This document shows, in pieces, positions 32,383-40,012 of a stretch of DNA of 64,000 nt. The number at the start of each line of letters is the position of its first letter. The stretch's first letter is position 1. Position numbers and translations under genes: made by a program. Below the pieces are notes generated by a model, which saw only the letters and a list, made by a program, of their open reading frames with translations, was not told where the DNA came from and did not search any database. The stretch is from Nakamurella alba. Its GTDB lineage: Bacteria > Actinomycetota > Actinomycetes > Mycobacteriales > Nakamurellaceae. The stretch covers positions 1 to 64,000 of the forward strand of contig NZ_WLYK01000001.1 in assembly GCF_009707545.1 (NCBI RefSeq). The letters run 5' to 3'.

Positions 32383-34626
32383 ATGGCCTCGTTCCTGTAC
32401 CGGATCGGACGGTTCTCCTACCGCCGGTGGTGGTTGGTCCTGCTGCTGTGGATCATCGCCACCATCGGGCTCGGCAGCCTGGCGTCGGTGGTGTCGAAGC
32501 CCTTCGAGGACGACTTCGACCTGCCCGGCAGCCGGGCCGTCCAGGCGCAGGAGGTGATCCTGCGGGAGTTCCCGTCGGCCGGTGACGCCGATGCGCCGAC
32601 CGCGACGATCCTCCTGCAGTCCGGCGACGGACGGCCGCTGGCCGAGGGGGCCAATCATGCGGCCGTCGAGCAGGTGGTGGCGAAGCTCCAGGAGATCCCG
32701 CAGTTCACGGCCGAGCAGCGGGCGGCCGTGTCCGATCCCACGCAGGCCCCGGCGGCGGGTGGGAACCTCAGCGCCGACGGCACTGTCGCGATGATCGAGC
32801 TGACCTTCGACGCGCAGCGGGACGGCGCCGACACCGGGGTCACCGACGAGACCATCGCGGTGGTCTCGCAGGCCAAGGACATCGGCCGTGCCGCCGGTCT
32901 GGTGGTCGAGAGTGCGGGTACTGCCAATGAAGTGGTGGTGGAGCCGCCGGCCGAGCTGATCGGCATCGCGGTGGCGATCGTGGTCATGGTGATCACCTTC
33001 GCCGCGCTGCTGGCGGCAGCGATGCCGCTGGGGGCGGCGATCATCGGCATCGCGGTGTCCACCTCGCTCATCTCCGTCGGGACCGCGTTCCTCACCCTCG
33101 GCACCTCCACCACCGGGCTGGCCACCATGATCGGGTTGGCCGTCGGCATCGACTACTCGCTGTTCGTGATCTCCCGGTACCGGTCCGAGCTGGCGCTGAC
33201 GAAGGACCGGGCGCACGCCGCCGGCGTCGCGGTCGGCACCGCCGGCTCGGCGGTGGTGTTCGCCGGTGCGACGGTGGTCATCGCGCTCGTCGCGCTCAAT
33301 GTCACCGGCATGTCGTTCCTGGCGCAGATGGGCTCCGGCGCCGCGGTGACCGTGATCCTCGCCGTCCTGGTCGCGCTCACCGTGCTGCCGGCGCTGCTCG
33401 GCATGTTCAAGTCCTGGGTGTTCAAGCCGCGCATCCCGCTGCTCTGGACCCCGGAGAAGAACCGGCGATCCACCGTCGGCACCCGGGTGGGCGCGGCACT
33501 GACCGCGCGGCCGCTGCCGTTCGTGCTGGTGGGTGTGGCCGTGCTGGTGCTGGCCGCGCTGCCGATCGGCAAGCTGCAGCTTGGCCTGGACGTCGCGGCG
33601 CAGTCGGACAAGGCGGCCCTGGCGATCGAGCACGAGGCCTTCGGCGAGGGCAAGTCCTCGCCGCTGGTGGTCGTCGTCGACGCCGCGGACGTCGCGGGGA
33701 CGGCGGCCGCGTCGGAGCAGTTCACCTCCGCCGCAGCAGGTCTCCCGCACATCGCGTCGAACGGGGTGATCGGCCCGGTGCCGAACCCGGACGGCACCGC
33801 CGCACAGTTCCTGGTGATCCCGGCGAACGGTCCGTCGACCCCGGAGACCACCGCCCTGCTGGAGCAGGTCCGCCAAGTCGCCGATGACATCGGCGCAGCC
33901 ACCGGCACTTTCGTGGGCGTCGGTGGGGTGGCGGCCATCCAGGCCGACTTCTCCGACACGCTCACCGGCAAGCTCCCGCTCTACCTCGTCGTGGTGGTCG
34001 GCCTGGCCTTCCTGCTGCTGATGATCGTCTTCCGGTCGGTGATCGTGCCGTTGGTCGCCTCGCTGGGGTTCCTGCTGTCGATCGCGGCGACCTTCGGGGC
34101 CACCGTCGGGTTTTTCCAGGACGGCTGGCTCGGGTGGATCGAGCCGGACGACCGCGGACCGATCATGGTGTTCATGCCGATCTTCCTCATCGGCATCGTC
34201 TTCGGCCTCGCGATGGACTACCAGGTGTTCCTCACCAGCCGGATGCGGGAGGAGTACCACCACGGCGCGTCACCGAAGGACGCGATCCGGACCGGGTACC
34301 GGGCGGGTGCCCGGGTGGTCACCGCGGCTGCCGTCATCATGATCTCGGTGTTCGCCGGCTTCACCCTGTCCACCGAGACCTTCCTGAAGCTGATGGGCTT
34401 CTCGATGGCCGCGGCCATCGTCTTCGACGCCTTCGTGATCCGGATGATCGTGGTCCCGGCGGTGATGGCGATGCTGGGCGACCGCGCCTGGTGGATGCCA
34501 CGATGGCTGGACCGGCTGCTGCCCAGGATCGACGTCGAGGGCGAGCGCCTGCGCCCGCAGCGGGCGGCGGCGGTCGGGGAGGTGGCGCCGCAGCACCTGA
34601 CGGGATCGGGAAGGGGAGTGCGATGA
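32383..34626 (+). CDS. MMPL family RND-type membrane transporter
   Basis: This 747-residue protein is predicted to have about 12 membrane segments in two halves, each preceded by an extracytoplasmic domain. The first helix is RRWWLVLLLWIIATIGLGSLA; each half ends with the GxxxDY motif of the family (VGIDYSLFVISRYR and AMDYQVFLTSRMREEYHHG). The Asp-Tyr pairs carry the proton relay. MMPL proteins export lipids or drugs. The MerR gene overlaps its end by ATGA and a MerR-type promoter lies upstream, so efflux induced by a toxic compound is likely. Confidence 0.94.
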   Translation: MASFLYRIGRFSYRRWWLVLLLWIIATIGLGSLASVVSKPFEDDFDLPGSRAVQAQEVILREFPSAGDADAPTATILLQSGDGRPLAEGANHAAVEQVVAKLQEIPQFTAEQRAAVSDPTQAPAAGGNLSADGTVAMIELTFDAQRDGADTGVTDETIAVVSQAKDIGRAAGLVVESAGTANEVVVEPPAELIGIAVAIVVMVITFAALLAAAMPLGAAIIGIAVSTSLISVGTAFLTLGTSTTGLATMIGLAVGIDYSLFVISRYRSELALTKDRAHAAGVAVGTAGSAVVFAGATVVIALVALNVTGMSFLAQMGSGAAVTVILAVLVALTVLPALLGMFKSWVFKPRIPLLWTPEKNRRSTVGTRVGAALTARPLPFVLVGVAVLVLAALPIGKLQLGLDVAAQSDKAALAIEHEAFGEGKSSPLVVVVDAADVAGTAAASEQFTSAAAGLPHIASNGVIGPVPNPDGTAAQFLVIPANGPSTPETTALLEQVRQVADDIGAATGTFVGVGGVAAIQADFSDTLTGKLPLYLVVVVGLAFLLLMIVFRSVIVPLVASLGFLLSIAATFGATVGFFQDGWLGWIEPDDRGPIMVFMPIFLIGIVFGLAMDYQVFLTSRMREEYHHGASPKDAIRTGYRAGARVVTAAAVIMISVFAGFTLSTETFLKLMGFSMAAAIVFDAFVIRMIVVPAVMAMLGDRAWWMPRWLDRLLPRIDVEGERLRPQRAAAVGEVAPQHLTGSGRGVR

Positions 34627-35333
34627 GCTGGAGCACCCGCGAACTGGCCGACATCGCCGGGACGACGGTCAAGGCGATCCGGCACTACCATGCGATCGGC
34701 CTGCTCGACGAACCGGAACGCCGGTCCAACGGCTACAAGCAGTACACCACCGCACATCTCGTCCAGCTGCTGCGGATCCGCCGACTGCAGGCACTCGGCG
34801 TGCCGCTGTCCCGGGTGCCGGCGATGGGGGCCTCGGCGGAGGATCCGGACGAGGCGATCCGGATGATCGACGCCGAGCTGGCCGCGACGATCGACCGGCT
34901 GCAGCGGATCCGGCTGGAGCTGGCGGCGATGTCCGGACACGGTGCGGCGCTGGACGTCCCGCCGGATTTCGCCCCGGTCGCGGACCGGCTGACGGCGAAC
35001 GAGAAGGCACTGGTGACGATCTGGTCGCACGTGTTCGATGCCGGCGCCACCGAGGTGGTCCGCCGGGCGATGCTGGACCGGACCTCCGCGGACGACGACT
35101 TCGAGGCGTTGCCGGCCGACGCCGACGAGGAGACGATCGACGAGCTGGCCCACCGATTGCTGCCCGGGGTCATCAGCGCTCGCGAGTTGCCCTCGTGGAA
35201 CGATGATCTCGTAGGGTCGGCAGGGAGCAGCGCGCGGGTGATCGGGCAGGCGCTGGTCGATCTCTACAACCCGGCCCAGATCCGGCTGATGGTCCGGTTG
35301 GACGAACTGGCGAACCGCGGGGCGACCGGCTGA
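34623..35333 (+). CDS. MerR family transcriptional regulator
   Basis: This 236-residue protein has an N-terminal MerR winged helix (WSTRELADIAGTTVKAIRHYHAIGLLDEPERRSNGYKQY) and a dimerisation helix around residues 80-105. The C-terminal region (from about 115) is helical and has no Cys cluster, so the ligand is probably an organic compound and not a metal. Its ATG overlaps the MMPL stop (ATGA). It should bind the dyad at 32263-32283 and activate the operon. Confidence 0.9.
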   Translation: MSWSTRELADIAGTTVKAIRHYHAIGLLDEPERRSNGYKQYTTAHLVQLLRIRRLQALGVPLSRVPAMGASAEDPDEAIRMIDAELAATIDRLQRIRLELAAMSGHGAALDVPPDFAPVADRLTANEKALVTIWSHVFDAGATEVVRRAMLDRTSADDDFEALPADADEETIDELAHRLLPGVISARELPSWNDDLVGSAGSSARVIGQALVDLYNPAQIRLMVRLDELANRGATG

Positions 35334-35350
35334 CTGCGGTCGCCCCGCGG
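35315..35350. terminator. Bidirectional hairpin between the MerR and MBL genes
   Basis: Perfect 14-bp arms, CCGCGGGGCGACCG and CGGTCGCCCCGCGG, are separated by eight bases. The loop contains the MerR stop codon, and the hairpin lies just before the convergent MBL stop at 35359. Confidence 0.75.
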
Positions 35351-35358
35351 TGGGGTGC

Positions 35359-35958
35359 CTACGGTTGCCATGGCTCGTGCGTGTGCGACAGCCACACCCG
35401 CTCGGGGCGCATCGCGACGATCAACCGCTGGCCCTCGGTCGCCGGTTCGTCGAGTTCGCCGGACCAGACGGCGGTGTCGCCGGCGATGACGACCGGCGGG
35501 TCGGCGGTGTCGATCACCACGATCTGCGATCCCGGTGTGTGGCCGGGGGCCGGGACGAGGCGGACGCCGGGCAGCAGCTCGAGCTCGCCGTCGACCGGGA
35601 CGTAGAGCACACCCGGCGGGTCGACCCACTCCGGGATGGTCTGCACGGCGCCGCTGCGCACGTCGTCCAGCTCCTGCCGTTGGACGTGGATCGGCGTGCC
35701 GGCGAACAGGTGGTTGCCGCCGCAGTGGTCGAAGTGCAGATGTGTGTTGACCACCAGGTCGACGCCGGCGGCGAGGACGTCCTCGGCCCATGGGTGCAGC
35801 CGCGGATCGAGGTCCGCCGCTGCCGGGTGCAGCTCCTTGATCCCGGTGTCGACCAGGATCCGCCCGTGCGGGTGCTCCACCACGTGCACGTACACCGGCA
35901 TCCGCTCACCCTCGACACCGAGGTCGGCGACGAGCACCGGGGTGACGGTGATGCTCAC
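35359..35958 (-). CDS. MBL-fold metallo-hydrolase (AHL-lactonase-like)
   Basis: This 199-residue protein has the zinc motif HxHxDH in NTHLHFDHCGG, a further His in PAPGHTPGS, and Asp in VIAGDTAVW, all expected for the binuclear metal site. Size and order match quorum-quenching lactonase-type members (AiiA group), but broader hydrolase roles are common. The GTG at 35958 overlaps the sigma factor stop (GTGA), so the sigma factor and hydrolase are co-translated. No quorum-sensing synthase is in the window. Confidence 0.87.
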   Translation of the reverse strand: MSITVTPVLVADLGVEGERMPVYVHVVEHPHGRILVDTGIKELHPAAADLDPRLHPWAEDVLAAGVDLVVNTHLHFDHCGGNHLFAGTPIHVQRQELDDVRSGAVQTIPEWVDPPGVLYVPVDGELELLPGVRLVPAPGHTPGSQIVVIDTADPPVVIAGDTAVWSGELDEPATEGQRLIVAMRPERVWLSHTHEPWQP

Positions 35959-36938
35959 CGGGTCACCGCCCGGTCGTCCAGCCGCGCAGGCAGGCCGAAC
36001 AACCCGAACAGCTCGGCGTCGAAGGTGACGATCTCGGTGATCAGGCAGTCCCGCACGTCCAGCACGTCGACGGCCAGCGCGGCGAAGGAGTCCTCGCCCG
36101 GCCGGCGCACGTAGGCGGCCACGGCAGGCTGCCTGTTTGCCCGGGTCAGGACGCACCGCATGCTGCCGAAGGCGTCGACGCCGAAGCCGCCCTCCGCCCA
36201 GGCCCGCACCACGGTGTCCCGGCCGGACCAGACTCCGGGGTGCGGAGGCATGGAGAACCGCACGTCCTCGTGCAGCAGGGCGGCCACGCCGGCGGCGTCC
36301 ACCCGCTCGTTGCACTCGACGTACCTCGCGAGCAGCTCCTGCTCCGCGGCCGTCAGAGCACCGGCCTGCCACTCCCGCCGGTCCACGGGCAGGGCCGTCC
36401 GCAGGCCGGCCCGGGCACGTTGGAGGGCGGAGTTCACCGACGCCTCGGTCGTCTCCAGCAGCCGGGCCGTCTCCCTGACCGAGCAGTCCAGGACATCCCG
36501 CAGCACCAGGACGGCGCGGGGCAGCGGCGGCAGGTGCTGGATCGCCGCGATGAACGCCAGCTCGACGGTCTCCCGTGCCAGCGCCACGTCCTCCGGACCT
36601 TCGCGCCGGTCCGGCAGTTGCTCCAGCAGTTCGTCGGGATAGGGCTGCAGCCAGGTGATCTCGCCGTCCGGCCCGGGCCGGCGCGGACGCTTGTCCAGGG
36701 CGTCGAGGCAGGCGTTGGTGGCGATCCGGTACAGCCAGGCCCGCACGGTCGACCGGCCGGCGTAGGTGTCCCGGCCGCGCCAGGCCCGCAGGAACGCCTC
36801 CTGCACCAGGTCCTCGGCCTCCTCGAAGGAGCCGAGCATCCGGTAGCAGTGCAGGTGCAGTTCCCGGCGGTGCAGTTCGACCCGGGCGTCGAACGCCTGC
36901 TCGTCGAGGGGGCGCAGGTCGTCAGCGGTGGCATCCAT
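35955..36938 (-). CDS. ECF sigma factor with C-terminal SnoaL-like domain (TIGR02960 type)
   Basis: This 327-residue sigma factor has region 2 (YRMLGSFEEAEDLVQEAFLRAWRGRDTYAGRS...) at about 30-85 and region 4 (LPPLPRAVLVLRDVLDCSVRETARLLETTEASVNSALQRAR) at about 135-180. It is followed by a SnoaL/NTF2-like domain (about 195-315) that often replaces an anti-sigma factor by binding a ligand or controlling the core. The length matches the TIGR02960 group. No anti-sigma gene is adjacent; instead it is coupled to an MBL hydrolase. Confidence 0.92.
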   Translation of the reverse strand: MDATADDLRPLDEQAFDARVELHRRELHLHCYRMLGSFEEAEDLVQEAFLRAWRGRDTYAGRSTVRAWLYRIATNACLDALDKRPRRPGPDGEITWLQPYPDELLEQLPDRREGPEDVALARETVELAFIAAIQHLPPLPRAVLVLRDVLDCSVRETARLLETTEASVNSALQRARAGLRTALPVDRREWQAGALTAAEQELLARYVECNERVDAAGVAALLHEDVRFSMPPHPGVWSGRDTVVRAWAEGGFGVDAFGSMRCVLTRANRQPAVAAYVRRPGEDSFAALAVDVLDVRDCLITEIVTFDAELFGLFGLPARLDDRAVTR

Positions 36939-37012
36939 GACAGGTGTGACGGTAGGTGCTCCGGAAAGTCATCACCACCCGGTGCGCACCATCCACGGGA
37001 CAACGCCCACTG

Positions 37013-37028
37013 CCGGCCGAAGGGCCGG
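37013..37028 (-). terminator. Short hairpin after the 2OG-oxygenase gene
   Basis: CCGGCC-GAAG-GGCCGG is a perfect 6-bp stem with a tetraloop, 9 bases after the stop codon at 37037 on the minus strand. No T-tract is present. Confidence 0.45.
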
Positions 37029-37036
37029 AGCCGCCG

Positions 37037-38116
37037 CTACGCCCCGAAGTGCTTCTCGATGTAGGCCTGGGCCTCGGCACTCGGACGCATGTGGCTGACC
37101 TTGTTCAGCCGCTCCTTCTCCTTCTGCCGTAGCTGGTACCGCACGCGGTCCCAGTCGTAGACCATCACCGGGTCGAACTGCGGGCCCTCGGAGCCGAACG
37201 TGGTCTTGAGCGGTTCGATGACCGCGTCCACCGCGGGCAGGTGGAACGTGGTCAGCGTGGTGCGGTGGCCCAGCGGGTTCTCGTCGGCCACCACGCGGTG
37301 CCGGGTGGCCGGCCACATCCCGTTGGTCCAGCGGGTCATCAGCTCGCCCATGTTGATCACCAGGGCCTCGTCGATGACCGGGACGTTGAACCAGTTGTTG
37401 TCGCTGTCGCGGATCTGCAGGCCGTCGTAGGTGCCCCGCTGGTGCAGGATCGTCAGCGTGCCGCCGTCGGAGTGCTCGTCGAAGATCACCGTCGGGTGCT
37501 CCACCAGCGGCGCGTTGCGCGGCGGGTAGTAGTTGATCGAGCAGGAGGAGGCGTTGGGCTCGACCAGGGTGTCGAAGTAGTCCAGCGGCAGGTTCAGCGC
37601 GACCGCGAACAGGCTCATCAGGCTGGCGCCGAGATCCTGTGTGGCGGAGAAGAGATCGGTCACCGCGTCGCGGAACCCCTCCACCTCCCAGGGCCAGACG
37701 TTGGGGGAGAAGAAGTCCGAGTACTCGCTCGGCACGCCGCCGGCCTCGGCCGCCTCGGGGGAGTCGAAGCTGCTCGCGTGCATGCGCAGCGAGCGGACCT
37801 GACCCTCCTTGTCGTAGTTGGTGGTCAGGCCGCGGTACGGATGACCCACCGGCGACACGATCGTCTTCAGGTAGCCCGGATCCATCTGCGACAGCGCCTC
37901 GGCCATCGCGTACACCCGGTCGATCAGCGGCAGCGGGATCCCGTGGCCGACGATCTGGAAGAAGCCGGACGTCGTGGCCGCCAGGTTCACCTGCTCCGGC
38001 GCCGTCTGCAGGTCGGTGCCGTCGAGGAAGGTGCTGACGTCGATCACCGGGATCAGCGGTGTCGCGACGATCACGCCGTCGGGCTCGAGTTCTCCGGATG
38101 TCATCTGGGTGCTCAC
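37037..38116 (-). CDS. Isopenicillin N synthase-like 2-oxoglutarate/Fe(II) dioxygenase
   Basis: This is an oxygenase of about 359 residues with a DIOX_N-type start (TPLIPVIDVSTFLDG...) and a double-stranded beta-helix carrying the iron triad: His and Asp in FDEHSDGGTL, His in ATRHRVV. The 2OG-binding Arg is in RTTLTTF (R-x-T in place of the usual R-x-S). Such enzymes hydroxylate or desaturate small molecules. The GTG at 38116 has GAGGAAA just upstream; an ATG at 38131 is the alternative. A good promoter with an operator lies at 38248-38293. The gene is downstream of a LacI gene on the same strand. Confidence 0.9.
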   Translation of the reverse strand: MSTQMTSGELEPDGVIVATPLIPVIDVSTFLDGTDLQTAPEQVNLAATTSGFFQIVGHGIPLPLIDRVYAMAEALSQMDPGYLKTIVSPVGHPYRGLTTNYDKEGQVRSLRMHASSFDSPEAAEAGGVPSEYSDFFSPNVWPWEVEGFRDAVTDLFSATQDLGASLMSLFAVALNLPLDYFDTLVEPNASSCSINYYPPRNAPLVEHPTVIFDEHSDGGTLTILHQRGTYDGLQIRDSDNNWFNVPVIDEALVINMGELMTRWTNGMWPATRHRVVADENPLGHRTTLTTFHLPAVDAVIEPLKTTFGSEGPQFDPVMVYDWDRVRYQLRQKEKERLNKVSHMRPSAEAQAYIEKHFGA

Positions 38117-38247
38117 TTTCCTCGTCGTCATGACGGTCTGCGGGTGGTGCCGGGATGTCGCCTTCGTGCACTGCGAATGGTGCGGACCTGCTCGTGCCGG
38201 GGAGCCGCACGGGGTCGTGGATGCCGGGACTGCCTGCAGATCAGCAG

Positions 38248-38261
38248 GTTATCCGCATAAC
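38248..38261. promoter_or_regulatory. Candidate operator at the 2OG-oxygenase start point
   Basis: GTTAT-CCGC-ATAAC is a perfect 5+5 bp dyad placed over the expected start point of the promoter at 38265-38293. A repressor here would block initiation. The LacI protein encoded just upstream is the nearest candidate. Confidence 0.6.
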
Positions 38262-38264
38262 TCG

Positions 38265-38293
38265 AGTGTAGGACCAGGTCGGCGGTCTGACAA
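38265..38293 (-). promoter_or_regulatory. Promoter of the 2OG-oxygenase gene
   Basis: On the minus strand TTGTCA (38293-38288) and TACACT (38270-38265) are separated by exactly 17 bases. This is one of the best sigma-70-type promoters in the window. The leader would be about 140 bases. Confidence 0.6.
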
Positions 38294-38327
38294 GGCTCTC
38301 CGGCCGTCGACGTCCGGGTCCGTACGG

Positions 38328-39350
38328 TCAGGGGCCGTCGCGGGCCGGCGCGGTGGAGGACCGCACCACCAGCCGGGTGGGCAGGCGGATCTCCCGGCCC
38401 GGCAGCGTCCCGGTCATGATCTCCTGCAGCAGCAGACCACCTGCCTCGCGGCCGATGTCGCGTGCCGACAGGTCGACGGCGGTGAGCGGCGGCCAGGTGA
38501 CCGCGGACATCGCGTTGTTGTCGAACGAGGCGACGGACAACACGCCCGGTACCGGGATCCCGGCGTCGGCGGCGGCGGTCAGCACCCCGTAGGCCTGGAC
38601 GTCGGTGGCCGTCACCACGGCGGTGACGCCGGACCCGAGCCACCCCGGCAGGGCCTTGCCGGCGGCGATTCCTGCTGCCTCCAGGTCGATCTCGCTCCTC
38701 GACCGGATGAGCCGGGTGGCGGGCTCAATGCGCCGGAGGTGTTCCTGGAAGTGCCGACGGCGCGCGCTGAAGGTGAGTCGGGGCCGGATCGCGTCCAGGT
38801 AGACGATCGTGCGGTGGCCCAGCTCCTCGACCAGGTGGGCGGCCAGGGCGCCGGCGCCCCCGGCGAGGTCGAAGAAGACCCGGGACGAGCGGGTGTGCGC
38901 GTCGGGTTCGTCGACGTACACCACGGGCAGATCGTCCGGGACCGGTTCGTACTCCGTGTCGTCGAGGCTGATCAGCAGGCCGTCGACACCGAACGAGGAG
39001 ACCATCGCGACGTCGGGGGCGCGGTCGCCCGCCCCGCCCACGGCGAGGATCAGCTGCAGGTCGTGACCGAGCGCCTCGGACACCCCGGATGCCAGTGCTG
39101 CGATGAACGGATTCGTGAGATCGTGCGCCAGCAGCGCGATCCGGCCGTGCCGACCGGTCACCAGGGACCGGGCCGCCGGATTGACGACGTAGCCGAGATC
39201 GCGGATGACGGTCTCCACCCGCACCCGCGTGGACTCGGAGACGCGGCCGTGGGCCTTGCCGTTCGTGACCAGGGAGACCGTCGCCACCGACACGTTGGCC
39301 ATGGCGGCCACGTCGGCCGCCTTCACCCGGGAGCTGCGCGCTCCGGTCAT
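38328..39350 (-). CDS. LacI family transcriptional regulator
   Basis: This 340-residue repressor has the LacI helix-turn-helix (VKAADVAAMANVSVATVSLVTNGKAHGRVSESTRVRVETV) and hinge (NPAARSLVTG), then a periplasmic-binding-protein-like core (IALLAHDLTNPFIAALASGVSEAL...). The ATG at 39350 has GGGGGA upstream. It diverges from the oligopeptide-family ABC operon across 662 bases and lies upstream of the 2OG-oxygenase gene, so it could control both. A carbohydrate-like effector is expected from the family. Confidence 0.92.
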   Translation of the reverse strand: MTGARSSRVKAADVAAMANVSVATVSLVTNGKAHGRVSESTRVRVETVIRDLGYVVNPAARSLVTGRHGRIALLAHDLTNPFIAALASGVSEALGHDLQLILAVGGAGDRAPDVAMVSSFGVDGLLISLDDTEYEPVPDDLPVVYVDEPDAHTRSSRVFFDLAGGAGALAAHLVEELGHRTIVYLDAIRPRLTFSARRRHFQEHLRRIEPATRLIRSRSEIDLEAAGIAAGKALPGWLGSGVTAVVTATDVQAYGVLTAAADAGIPVPGVLSVASFDNNAMSAVTWPPLTAVDLSARDIGREAGGLLLQEIMTGTLPGREIRLPTRLVVRSSTAPARDGP

Positions 39351-39730
39351 CCGTTCCCCCGGTTCGACGAAGTGGTGTTTCGCATGGCGTCGACTGCGGT
39401 GCACCGGCCGCCCGGTCGGAGCGGGCCGTGCTCGAAGTCGCCGCGGAAGATGGTGCAGGGCAGAGAGAATCGTCCCGTCGCGGGGACCTGATCGGTCGGC
39501 GGCGAGCGCAACGCGCGCCGGTGCGGTGTCCTCACTCTGGCACAACCCAGGCACGGCGGGAAGTGTGGCCGGCCGGGTTGTGCGCTTGACGGAACCGATC
39601 GGAGCAGTCCGGCTTTCGATCAGATCAACGCCGATGAACTGCAGGTTTCGGCGGGTGGAACAGGCGCCGGTGACGCCGGGCCGGGGCCCGGACCGGACTT
39701 TCGGCATCGCCGCAGATCGTCCGCTTTGAT

Positions 39731-39739
39731 GAAAGTTTC
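39731..39739. promoter_or_regulatory. Candidate LacI-family operator core
   Basis: GAAA-G-TTTC with flanks TGAT and GTAC resembles the GAAAnTTTC operators reported for several actinobacterial sugar repressors. It lies 274 bases before the ABC operon. Confidence 0.4.
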
Positions 39740-39879
39740 GTACACGGAAGCGGGCGGGTGTCACCGACCAGGTCCGAGTGTCGCTGCGGTGCAGGGCGTG
39801 CCGCGGGTCACGGCAAAGGTAAACACCTCGTTACCGTCGCTGCCGGGGCTTGCCGACACCCGATCAGGCGGCAGTACAT

Positions 39880-39890
39880 TAATCGCATTA
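39880..39890. promoter_or_regulatory. Candidate operator at the ABC operon promoter
   Basis: TAAT-CGC-ATTA is a small perfect dyad overlapping the end of the possible -10 TACATT (39875-39880), 122 bases before the binding-protein start. The position fits repression by the divergent LacI protein. Confidence 0.4.
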
Positions 39891-40012
39891 CTTCGACCGC
39901 GGCCGTTCCGGCGTGACCGGTCGCCCCGCCCGGTCATGTCCGCCGGTCCCTCGTCCTGCCGCTCCACGCGTACCCCTTCTGCACCCCCGCCTGCCAGAGA
40001 GGTCCTGAACCG

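Larger units (their letters stand above)
39351..40012. other. 662-base divergent regulatory region, gene-free
   Basis: No supported gene lies here. Symmetric elements near the operon side are GAAAGTTTC (39731-39739), GGTAA-8-TTACC (39818-39835) and TAATCGCATTA (39880-39890); all could be LacI-family half-site pairs. A weak promoter TTGCCG/TACATT with a 19-base spacer (39850-39880) ends at the last of these. The half nearer the LacI gene shows nothing that I trust. The length is unusual for this compact region. Confidence 0.5.
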
